From Trypanosoma brucei gambiense DAL972 (lineage: Eukaryota > Euglenozoa > Kinetoplastea > Trypanosomatida > Trypanosomatidae), in the NCBI RefSeq assembly GCF_000210295.1, contig NC_026742.1, forward strand, positions 930,001 through 994,000: a stretch of DNA of 64,000 nt. The letters run 5' to 3'. Shown here piece after piece: positions 50,101 through 59,076 of the stretch; the stretch's first letter is position 1; each line of letters begins with the position of its first letter. The translations under genes and the position numbers were made by a program. The notes beneath the pieces were generated by a model that saw nothing but the letters and a program-made list of their open reading frames with translations, did no database searches and was not told the DNA's origin.

Positions 50101-51846
50101 GGGGGCAACGATTGACCACAGTTGGGCATCGTCAGGTAAATAAGTGGGGCCAAAAATAGCTTTCACTAGGTAGTGGAGGTTTTAAGAACGCTGTGAATGG
50201 GCGGTAAAACGACCTTACTTTGCGACGAGCGCGCACCAAGATGTGCGTACTCGCGACGGAGTGCGAGAGAAGGACGTGAGACAAACGTATTTAAGGGCCG
50301 TCATCTATAAAACGAGAGGGTCTCGCAAGAGTGGGCAAGTGCGTAAGTTATCGAAACCAAGTGAACGGTTATGTCGTGAGAGCTGGCCGGAATATCAGCT
50401 ACTATCCATAAAGGTGTCAGAGTCGTCGGGGCGTGCGTCATCGGACGGGTTTAACACAACAAAAAGTTGGTGCTCAGTCGAGGCGGAATTGGGCTGAAAC
50501 TGTAGGGGGAAGAAACCCTATCAGGTACAAGTGGATAAGAGACAAACAGGAAAGAAAAGGTAAAAGATATGAAAAGTTACTCAAAGCAACAACAGCCATC
50601 CCTCAAGAGCCTGTGTGCACAAAAGTCTCCTTCCATGAGACAACGCCTATTGCGCAGGGTTAGTGATAACTCGGAATCGTAGAACCAAACACTTCACTTC
50701 GCCAAAGGGCGTGTAAGCAAACGCCACCTCCTACAATTTAAGAAACTTTGTGAAGTAGCACGCCCACGAAGCCACACTTTACCCCCACACTTTATCAAGT
50801 AAACGAGCTTATGCATCAAATTAAGTATCCCTTCTGCATCCTTTTAAAAAGTGATAGATAATCACATCTTCCTCCTTGTAAACCACGGAGCTAACGGTAA
50901 TACAACATCATATTAAAAAGAACATATCCTATACAAGTATACTTAACTATACGTTCACGGATGCTCATGCCCGTCATTACGGCGTGAGAATCCTTACAAA
51001 GAAACGACCTTGCTGCACACAAATCAAAGAAGCTGCGGTTACTAGCTCAACAATTTTAACTCTACACATGTGATATGAGGAGCTCACCTCATCCGCAAAA
51101 AAAAAAAAAAATGATATGTGAAACTAAGACACATAAGAGGATTTCTACTTAACACTGCCCCTGCACCAGCAGAGGATTTGTGGCATACGGCATTCACTAA
51201 CACTAGCCATGCTGATAGCAGCTCACGTCTCCTGCCCTCCATCATTGCACACACACTTCACAACGACAACTCAAAACTATTTGCAATATCCAGCTTATTG
51301 TCTTAACAGAAGCTAGAAGGTTGATGGATGACCTTCTTTGGGTTTCCTGCGAGGGTATTGTAACTGCTCAGAGTTCCACCATATCGTACACATAAATCAA
51401 ATACAAAAAGTAATAATTAAGTGATGTCGCGTAACTGTTTTAGTGACGATTCAATGTGGAGTGTTACAGATCCCGATTCCTTTCGGATTGAGAGTTGGAG
51501 ACCATACAGTCCTGCTCCTTGTTACAAGTCAATTGGGACATGTTAATTGGATTCATCCTCCATGAGTTCTGTCATTTGCAGGTAACAACACCAGCATTAT
51601 TTCTAAAAATTGTTATTTACATTCAAAGAGTGAAATAGAGTGTATTTGGATAAAATAAATTAAGTTTCATAGCAACAGAAAAAAGAGACTCTTTAGGGTT
51701 TATTACAAACACATTACACAAACACATTCAACAAACAAACACATTATACCATTACCACAATTAAATTCCAAACACTATAACACATGTATGCTGTTCCAAA
51801 AAGTTACAATAAGTATTATGGTAATCACATCATAAGATTATCACGG
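47113..51846. other. 4.7-kb gene-free tract with a decayed GC-richer core
   Basis: No intact gene. From about 48.1 to 50.7 kb the sequence is more GC-rich, poor in homopolymers and reads like broken coding DNA on both strands, unlike the AT-rich flanks. Frames of 130 (plus, 48814-49206) and 169 codons (minus, 48741-49250) overlap each other. On the plus strand near 49773 a short frame gives Cys-rich residues (CAAFCGKFVSTLPAW, with a later Cys and His), weakly like the C-terminal zinc finger of ingi-type retroposons. A degenerate retroposon (DIRE-like) is one reading; a dead gene of another family is equally possible. No poly(A) tail or target-site duplication was found. Confidence 0.35.
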
Positions 51847-52776
51847 TCAAATAAGAAAGCAGAAAAAAGTAATTACGAGTGCAAATAATTTTTCCATCAT
51901 GTCTACATTTTGGTTATAAGCATAAGCACCATCAAAGGGTTTCCTCCTCATGTAAGATAACATTGGTAGCAACATTGCATCATCGAGAAGACATTTCTCC
52001 CTCTGTGCCGCAGTAAGATTTAGCCATGAGTTTTCAAGATACTTTTTGTCAAGTTCCGCCTTTACGCTGGGAGTGCTGTAACATGTTTCGGCAGAGCAAA
52101 CACTGCAACTGTTTTCCTTCATTTCCTCCTGTAGCTTCTGTGTTACTGTCTCTACTTGTTGTTTTAAATGGTTGAGAACTGCAGCTTTTTTTTCCAATTG
52201 TACCTCTAGAGGAGCAGTGATTTCCTTAATGTCACTGTTGCACTGTTGGTTCTTCCTCTTTATTTTGTTTTCTTTTTCGCGATTGTAGGCTTCAAGGGTT
52301 GTAACAGTAGCATTCGAATTCTTTAATTTTGTGAGCAATTTTTTGCATTCATTACTTGCGTTCGTCTTCGTTGTGTGGTTCAGTTTGAGGAGCTCTGTCT
52401 CAGCTTTCTTTTTGTCAAGCTCAGTTTTCAAATCTGTAACATTTTTCACCTGCAACTCCGTTTTGGTGGCTACTGTTTGGTTGCACAAGTCTCCCTTAAC
52501 CACTTCATTTCGTAAAGACTCGTGATCCTCAACCAATTCATTCAAAGTTTTTTCGTTGCTGCAGTTCCAAAAGTTTCGCCTTATACGATAATTCAAAGAA
52601 TCACAAAATATCCACTTCTTATCATTTTCAAAAAATTCTTCTCCACCCTTCGAAGAGAGGTTTTTCAGATTGTCCGTCTTTCCCTCGTTCATCCACTTTG
52701 TATAATAGCAGGGATCATCGCTCGCCGATGCGCTTAAGCAAGAAATGAGCAACAAAACTCCAAATAGTATTCGCAT
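51847..52776 (-). CDS. exported Cys-rich coiled-coil glycoprotein, paralogue 1
   Basis: 309 residues from the ATG at 52774-52776. The frame is open further 5' (an ATG 31 codons upstream), but the chosen Met starts a clear signal peptide (MRILFGVLLLISCLSASAS) after which the mature protein begins near DDPC. It has an N-terminal Cys cluster (DPC, WIFC, FWNC), a long Lys/Glu/Leu coiled-coil region (about 85-230), and a second Cys motif CSVCSAETC followed 19 residues later by WLN. About eight N-glycosylation sequons are present. The last 16 residues are hydrophobic (LFALVITFFCFLI), a possible GPI-addition signal or tail anchor. It is a diverged paralogue of the next gene (same CxxCxxxxC to W spacing). 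I do not recognise a named family; a trypanosome surface or secreted protein is inferred. Confidence 0.75.
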   Translation of the reverse strand: MRILFGVLLLISCLSASASDDPCYYTKWMNEGKTDNLKNLSSKGGEEFFENDKKWIFCDSLNYRIRRNFWNCSNEKTLNELVEDHESLRNEVVKGDLCNQTVATKTELQVKNVTDLKTELDKKKAETELLKLNHTTKTNASNECKKLLTKLKNSNATVTTLEAYNREKENKIKRKNQQCNSDIKEITAPLEVQLEKKAAVLNHLKQQVETVTQKLQEEMKENSCSVCSAETCYSTPSVKAELDKKYLENSWLNLTAAQREKCLLDDAMLLPMLSYMRRKPFDGAYAYNQNVDMMEKLFALVITFFCFLI

Positions 52777-53033
52777 TCTCCTAACCACCTTATAGCAGAT
52801 AGCATGAAACACAGCATTCGCATATCTCCTCTGTAAACACATTTCCATGAGAGTTACCAAATTTACCATTAATAGAAAACCAATAGTACTGATTCGCAAA
52901 ATGATATTATCATGTCAATAAAACAACACATATGATATTCATAAAAATTCCATTATTATTTCACATGATGGAAAGAAACATCTGCTGAAACTGACAGATT
53001 AGTAAGTAAGAAAAGATACAAACATAACACATT
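52777..53033. other. AT-rich spacer between paralogues
   Basis: Very AT-rich, no gene. It should contain the acceptor for paralogue 1; GTTTACAG and GTGGTTAG on the minus strand within 100 nt of the ATG are candidates but neither has a strong pyrimidine tract. Given this, the upstream ATG is not fully excluded as the start. Confidence 0.4.
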
Positions 53034-53891
53034 TTATTTCCATAAGTTTTTACATGCTTCCGTAACATTTTTAATGATTTCCCTAAACACTTTTGGATAA
53101 CACTTCACGTTTGACCCCGTATTCATCCATCCATCTTTTCCATATAGTTTATCCAAATTTTCCTTTATTTTCACATCATCCCAGCAAGTCCCAGCGTCAC
53201 ATGTGGGACACTCTTTAATGTTCAACTTAAGCATTTCCAATTGCTGTTTCTTTAGTTCCAATGTCCTATTCACATTTCTGATTTCTTTGTCCATTCTTTC
53301 CAGTTTACATTCGTATTCTTCCATCGCTTCATACTTCCCGTTTTCGCACTCTCTCGTCTCTTTTTCCATAAGCGTGTCCAGCCATGCACTTTCATTCGTA
53401 AGGTTCCATATCTTACCGTCCTCCTTAGTAACTATTCCAACCTTCTTCCAACATTCCTGTTTTGATTGATCCGCCTCCTCACTCTCTGCTCGAAGACGCT
53501 TATGCTCATTTTCTTCTTCATCAATCATCTTCCGGAGTTTCGCTGCTTCCTGCTCAAGGTTCTCCTTCTTCTCCTGCACTTTTGTTTTGCAAACAGTTAT
53601 GTTACTCACTTCGTCGCTCCAACTTAATCTGCGCAGGACAATACTAGCGGGATTATCGTTTTCCAGGGCATCACAAAACCACTTAATTTTCTCCTCCTCC
53701 TTTGTCCCGCTGCTGTTGCATATCATCCACGTGTGACGTCCACTCATAAAGTGATCACCATTTTCAATGACAGCCTCAAGACCTCCGCTTTTCTTCTTTA
53801 AAGTGCAGGTATCCGCGTCCACTCTCCCTGTGAAAGCCAATAATATTACCCCCGCCAACAAGAAAAACATAAGTGTCCCATACCCTTTCAT
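53034..53891 (-). CDS. exported Cys-rich coiled-coil glycoprotein, paralogue 2
   Basis: 285 residues from the ATG at 53889-53891. Upstream codons only reach a TTG. Signal peptide: MKGYGTLMFFLLAGVILLAFTG, cleavage likely before DADTC. The mature protein has the same plan as paralogue 1: Cys near the N-terminus (DTC), WMIC, then a WFC 15 residues on; a Glu/Lys/Arg coiled coil at about 100-225 with short Cys pairs; and CPTCDAGTC with WMN 19 residues beyond. Six or so sequons (NSS, NIT, NLT, NES, NRT, NVT) are seen. Unlike paralogue 1 it ends ACKNLWK with no hydrophobic tail, so it should be released rather than anchored. The pair sits head-to-tail in AT-rich gene-poor DNA, suggesting a lineage-specific surface/secretome family. 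Confidence 0.78.
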   Translation of the reverse strand: MKGYGTLMFFLLAGVILLAFTGRVDADTCTLKKKSGGLEAVIENGDHFMSGRHTWMICNSSGTKEEEKIKWFCDALENDNPASIVLRRLSWSDEVSNITVCKTKVQEKKENLEQEAAKLRKMIDEEENEHKRLRAESEEADQSKQECWKKVGIVTKEDGKIWNLTNESAWLDTLMEKETRECENGKYEAMEEYECKLERMDKEIRNVNRTLELKKQQLEMLKLNIKECPTCDAGTCWDDVKIKENLDKLYGKDGWMNTGSNVKCYPKVFREIIKNVTEACKNLWK

Positions 53892-56504
53892 ATTGTCACT
53901 GCGCACTATATATCCTTCAAGCACTTCCTTGTCCTTGGTAACAAATGCGTATATAAACAAAATGAAATAATGGCAACAGCGAGTGTTAATTATAGTGACG
54001 GTAGTTTCTTTTCTTACTCTGAAGTAGCACTGAATTTATTTCTCCATAAACGTACCGCACCATGACAAGCCACAAATAAAATTGAAACTAAAAATTAACA
54101 AAAATAATATGTAATCCAAATACCAAATAAATACAACACCATGTGAATTCAAATGCAAACCTTTCTCAGAAGAAATACACGAAATAAATGAACACATGTG
54201 TTCCGATTAGCACACGCATATATGCATATCCTCTGTCAAAGTCAGTTAACAGTTTTTCTCCTTAGCAATCCTTATTCCATCCCCACATGTCTTAAATTCT
54301 ATTTCCCACAGCCTACAACACATATCAGATGCACTACCATTTCTATCCTACTGCCATAAACCCACATTAATCAAATTTCCTACAATTTCTCTCCTCCGCA
54401 CGCAATTAGGGTTCAGTAAACGCAGTAGCATCATAACTCTGGAGATGAGAAATGTGATCAGTCTCAAGAACACACAATTAATACTAACGGGCTGCATCTC
54501 TCACTACAATTCCACATAACGACACACCTCATGAAATATGAGAACCTATGGTGGCATTACATCTATCGGCAACTCTTACCAACATTCCGAAGAATTTGGC
54601 ACACATCACAGTTACTCACTAGACATTATAAAGCATCGTCAAATGGTGTAGCAGTACGAGGGAAGACAGCTTCTCGTTTCCCCCACCTCCGTAACCACAT
54701 CAATCCAATAAATGCTAACAGTATTCACGACCCCATAAAAACAAGGAACAACAACATATGGGAGATTTTACATAATCCCACCTCTCTGCATCACAGTGTC
54801 ACAGGGGATGCATCTTTCACCTCGAGTTGCAGCAAACAAAATAATTCCTACAGTATCGAACGGAAAGATAACATATACATATAACATATGATACGTAATA
54901 CATAATATATATTCCAGCACTTTTGTTGCTATCCACAGAGATCTGACATGCTGGGAAACAAAATATACAAAATCAACATTACTACAATTGTATCAGCCTC
55001 ACAACACATTCGAGTAAGGGAATTGTGAAACTCAAGTACAGGAAATGTGAGATGACATAAACATGTCACGATTAAACTTAATTGAAAACAAACAAACGCA
55101 ATCTGGAAGTTAGTATAACTAATATACGGAATGACTGGAGTTTTTGGAAATGAAGAATTTACAATAACTAAAAATAATACGAGTAATTTCATCCGATATG
55201 GGAGCAAATATGATAGAATACCACAACAGTAACCACAGTAGCTGAGATGCCAATAACACAGTTAAGTTACAGTTGCAGCATAAACACTTCTAGAAAGACT
55301 CCATAAAGGGAAACAAAACTAATCATATTTCGAAGACTCAATTAGGCATGGAAGAGAAACGACAACTGGTACAAAATTAATGTAACTGCAGGAAAGCAGT
55401 GACTCCAAGTGGCCATAAACTTAAGGGACTGATATGAAACTTCATCTCCTGAATCTTATTAGTAATGTGTAAAGAAAAAAGAGAGTAAAGAATCATTACA
55501 CTCAATGCTTCTATCATTGCATATTTTGAATGTTTGTAAGCAAGCTAAGCTATTATATTGTGTGTATATTTATATATTTTTTTGCCTTGGCAAGAGAGTA
55601 AGGAATAAGGAGAGCTTATTCAAAATAAAAATACTGAAGTGTAGTAGTGAAAATAACAACTCTTGCAGCAGATGAAAGACCAGTTAGTGCACAAATGAAT
55701 ATGCTCATGCAATGCCTTCAACTTCACGCACGTTTAGCATCATGTGTGCTACAGAGGCATCACTTAGTAGAAAAAAATAGTAAAGTGTGGAAAAATAATA
55801 ATAATAGTAATAGTGGTAATAATAATAGTGGTAATAATAATAGTGGTAATCGTAATACCAAAGAAAGAAATAAATAAAGACAGGTAATAATGGTGTGGCA
55901 ATAATAGTAACAAATTTACTATATATGGAAAAGAAAGTGTCGTATCCTCGAAAGTAACAAAGAGAGTAATAAGAAAAGGAAGAAGTGCAACGTTGAATAT
56001 TTTACTGGTTGATACTGATTCGAAGAGAGCATGGTATCTATAAAGTTGTTGGTGTTTCTCAATTAGGAAAAATGGTTTCGGTCACACAAATATGTCTTCC
56101 CTCTCATTCACAAAATCTCCTTGCTCTCTTCTTTTTGTTTCTTACTCATATGCCTCCACTTCCCTCTTTTTTTTTTTATTCACACTTTTCTAAACCTCCA
56201 CATCGCTTCGTTACAAAATCACTCAAAATCTCAAACTACCAGTTCTGATAAATCCACCATGTCGAGTAAAACTTCCCCATGAGGACAGAAAATATGTTGA
56301 CAAGAGGAGTGACATAATCATTCACTGGTTAGAGGTCACACTTGCAACAATGGAAAGAAATAAATCACAAGTAAAAAGAAGGACAAAGCGAAAGACAAAT
56401 TATATGGAGACACCAACTCTTCCATTCCTCCTTCATTGCCTCAATATATCTTTCTTTCTTTCCTTTCTCCCTACTCACCTTTGCTTCTTTCCTATACTGA
56501 TAAT
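53892..56504. other. 2.6-kb AT-rich gene-poor tract
   Basis: No intact gene. On the minus strand at about 54.25-54.50 kb one frame reads a 49-codon piece after an ATG near 54.50 kb, a stop, and then a Cys-containing piece ending near 54255 (MCCRLWEIEFKTC). This is coding-like and could be a relic of a third exported-protein gene. A further short minus-strand frame near 55.19 kb starts with a signal-peptide-like MKLLVLFLVIVNSS but is otherwise unsupported. A 15-bp minisatellite lies at about 55795-55853. Pyrimidine-rich plus-strand sequence at 56.1-56.5 kb is in the 3' UTR of the CHCH gene. Confidence 0.45.
55795..55853. repeat. 15-bp minisatellite (about three units)
   Basis: The unit GGTAATAATAATAGT recurs about three times in tandem, with AAT-rich partial units at each end. 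It is likely to vary in copy number between strains. Confidence 0.85.
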
Positions 56505-56951
56505 TTATTGAGTTGGTTGCTGCTCACTTTGACACTGTGTAAAGGTTTCCCATGCCCATTTACAAGGTGCCGCATTGCCTTCATTTGCTTCCAAACATTT
56601 TGCATAAGTTTGGACATGAGCTGCACAGGCACCGTTACCAACTTGTTGTGCCACCTGTTGCAACTCAGTGGGTTGTGCAGGCGGGGCATTGCGGTCAAAG
56701 AGCATATGCGAAATGCCGTGGCCAATGACGGAACCGGCTGCAACTGATGCCACATTTCCAAGGAGACCGCTACCCATTCCACCACGCTGCACGTACACAT
56801 TTGTTACCTGAGGTTGCGGTTGCTGAGCAGTTGTTTGGTGTGTGTTGTGATGCTGTTGTTGTTGTTGATGTGGTGGTGGTGGTGTTGTGCGTGCGGGTGG
56901 AGCCGCAGCGGCGGGGCGCGGAGATGAGGCTGAACGACGAGTGCGAGCCAT
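56505..56951 (-). CDS. CHCHD2/CHCHD10 homologue (MIX17/Mic17), twin CX9C protein
   Basis: 148 residues from ATG at 56949-56951. Layout matches CHCHD2/10: an Arg/Ser/Pro-rich N-terminus (MARTRRSASSPRP), a Gln/His/Pro-rich linker (with HQQQQQHH), a conserved Gly/Ala/Val hydrophobic helix (GLLGNVASVAAGSVIGHGIS, about 80-99), and a C-terminal CHCH domain. The twin CX9C pairs are Cys-AAHVQTYAK-Cys and Cys-KWAWETFTQ-Cys, substrates for Mia40/Erv1-type oxidative import into the mitochondrial intermembrane space. In animals the family is linked to MICOS and respiratory-chain regulation; in yeast MIX17 is its homologue. Upstream in-frame codons reach only a GTG. Role in trypanosomes not known to me. 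Confidence 0.9.
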   Translation of the reverse strand: MARTRRSASSPRPAAAAPPARTTPPPPHQQQQQHHNTHQTTAQQPQPQVTNVYVQRGGMGSGLLGNVASVAAGSVIGHGISHMLFDRNAPPAQPTELQQVAQQVGNGACAAHVQTYAKCLEANEGNAAPCKWAWETFTQCQSEQQPTQ

Positions 56952-57706
56952 TTTTGCGAATATCTTACGGAAAACTTTTTTTTTTTTATCGGTTAGGGAT
57001 AAATATATCACTTGTGAGCACTTAATTTTCTGCGTAAATGTTTACCCCGTGTTCCCAATTAATGAAGAAAGCATGGACAACTGTGTGTGAAGTAGTTGTG
57101 GGTGGGGAGTGCCGACCAGTGTCGTTTCGCCAAAGCAGTTACGTGCATGTGCGAAAATTAGTAAATAATTATGTTGCATACATATATATATATATTGTAT
57201 GGCCTTGTGGGAGCGGTGTTTAAGGGGCCAGTAGTAGTTTGGAAGAAATGAAGCAATCGTCCAATAACAATAAAAAAAAAACTCACACTTTTTTGTTTTA
57301 TTTTAAAGGAAGACGAAGGAAACAATAATAATTAAAAAGGAACTTCCTCAACATCGGTAATAAGCAACAGAATCCCTCCTCACACTCTAGGCCAACGCAT
57401 CTAGTCAAGTGAAAAAGGAAGGGAAGGAAAAACTATAATGAGCTACGTTAGAGACGTTACCATGCTTCATTCTCTTCGCTTATTTGCTTCATCAAACCGG
57501 TGATCATTCACGTCCCCGTACACCTCTCCTCCTTTTCCTGTACTTATTTTTTTTTCCTTCTCAAATATCCCATTCTTCCTTTTCCTTTTTTTTGTTTTTC
57601 GTTTAAAATATTGTTGTGTGGCAACCGTGCATTTGATTAATGGCGAATACCTTACACTTCTCCCCTTTGCTTTTCCCAACTTTCCATACGTGGTGCTGTT
57701 GTTGCC
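56952..57706. other. intergenic spacer, no gene
   Basis: Holds the 5' region of the CHCH gene and the 3' UTR of Ubc13. It includes an AT repeat near 57181-57196 and an A9 run near 57270-57278. No strong minus-strand pyrimidine tract lies close to the CHCH start. No gene seen. Confidence 0.45.
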
Positions 57707-58159
57707 TCACGCCTTGTTGGCGTATTTCTTTGTCCATTCCCGTGCAACCTTCATGGCTTCAGCTTCATTACGTTTCCATGCTCCTGCCACTTCATTGTCA
57801 AGCGGATCATCGGGGTTTGGACTGGCCATCAATAGTTGAATGCTGAGGAGTACTTGAGCAATTTGTAGCGCTGGGGACCATTTGTCTTTGATGACGTCGA
57901 GGCAAATGCGTCCCAACTTATCCACGTTGGGATGATAAATACGTGTAAGAAACCGCACCTTCAATGGTACCATCGGGTACTCTTCCGGGAGGAAAAGTTC
58001 AAGTTCAAAAATGCCACCTTCATAACTGCTTTGTGGAGGGCCACGAATTGTCACATGGAAATGACGTGGGTTCTCAGGGGAGGGCGTTGCGGTAATGCCT
58101 TCCGGTGGGTCCTTCCGCATCTTTTCCGTTTCTTTAATAATACGAGGTGTTAGCGTCAT
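57707..58159 (-). CDS. UBC13: ubiquitin-conjugating enzyme E2, Ubc13/UBE2N type
   Basis: 150 residues. Complete UBC fold with the HPN box ([13 protein letters not shown]), active-site Cys86, and the Ubc13-type continuation [10 protein letters not shown]...LLSIQ...PNPDDPL. The Met after SPNPDDPL region and the C-terminal helix match human UBE2N closely. With a Uev partner (Mms2/Uev1) this family builds Lys63-linked chains for DNA-damage tolerance and signalling. The N-terminal residues [17 protein letters not shown] include the usual E1/Uev contact surface. Length is normal and no catalytic residue is missing. ATG at 58157-58159. Candidate acceptor tracts are at about 58233-58262 and 58334-58352 on the minus strand. 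Confidence 0.97.
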   Translation of the reverse strand: MTLTPRIIKETEKMRKDPPEGITATPSPENPRHFHVTIRGPPQSSYEGGIFELELFLPEEYPMVPLKVRFLTRIYHPNVDKLGRICLDVIKDKWSPALQIAQVLLSIQLLMASPNPDDPLDNEVAGAWKRNEAEAMKVAREWTKKYANKA

Positions 58160-59076
58160 GTTGTTTGTTTGTTTGTTGTTAATAATAGTATTTGGTGTGC
58201 TTTTCCTTCCTTCCTTCCTTTGTTTGTTTCGGTAGAAGAAGAAAATTGTGACGCAAAAGGATTTTTTAAAAAAATAACATAGAAGTGGTCAACGTGAAGG
58301 AGGTTGGATAGTTCTGCCTGTCGCTGCTCGTCACATCAAAGGAAAAAAAGGAAAGAGCAGCCCTGTGTAACGATGTAAAGTTGGGGAAAATCGAGAGTGA
58401 TTTGGTGGTGGATGACAGCAAAATCCCACGCATGGGGAAAATCCGGTCCGTAATATTTGAGGGTTCAAAAGCAAACAAATAAACAGAAAAGGGGAACATA
58501 TCCTCGGAAGAGGAAAAAATAAAATAAAGATGCAAAGGACAAGTGATCAAAAACAAACAACAATGTTTATTAGCGTCGGAGTGTATAAATGTTTGGGATA
58601 GGGGAAGTTCATTTTTGCCTCCGCTTCTGTGTTTTCAGCGGACGCATCTGCAAAAGTCTAAACAAAATTTCCCCTTGTTTTGTTTCCCGCTTCGTTTTCG
58701 TCGTATCTCACCCCTTTACGCAACTCTGTCAGTGTGTTTTTGTTAGCCCCCACTTTCCTGCTCTCGGGGGGGGGGGGGGGGGGTTGCCACTATTGGCAAA
58801 TGAATAAATAACTGAACGGATAATCCAATAATTAAAAACAATCAAACAAAATAAGTTTCAACAATGAAAACACGCAGCGGTGAGATGATGAAAACATACA
58901 GAAAGAAGTCTGGGAATTGTGGACCCATCCGAGGTGTGAGGAAGAGGATAAGAAGAAGGCAAGAAAATGGCAAGAAGAGTGAAGGCGCGTATATAACAAA
59001 CACAATTGAAAAACTAAAATAGGAGAAAACATATAGATAAATTAGGTGAGGTGAGTTTTTCAAACATCAAACGATA
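58160..59076. other. intergenic spacer with long G run
   Basis: No gene. It contains the Ubc13 5' flank and the 3' UTR of the cyclin gene, plus a run of 18 G at 58766-58783. Short hydrophobic minus-strand frames at 58.8-59.06 kb are not supported. Confidence 0.5.
58766..58783. repeat. G18 homopolymer (C18 on the transcribed strand)
   Basis: Eighteen consecutive G. In the minus-strand transcript it gives a C18 run in the 3' UTR of the cyclin gene. The DNA could form a G-quadruplex or be slippage-prone; the length may be imprecise from sequencing. Confidence 0.9.

Noticed and set aside
54929..55192. Short minus-strand frame with a signal-peptide-like start (MKLLVLFLVIVNSS)
   Set aside because: No mature domain, no Cys pattern of the nearby exported paralogues; probably chance in AT-rich DNA.
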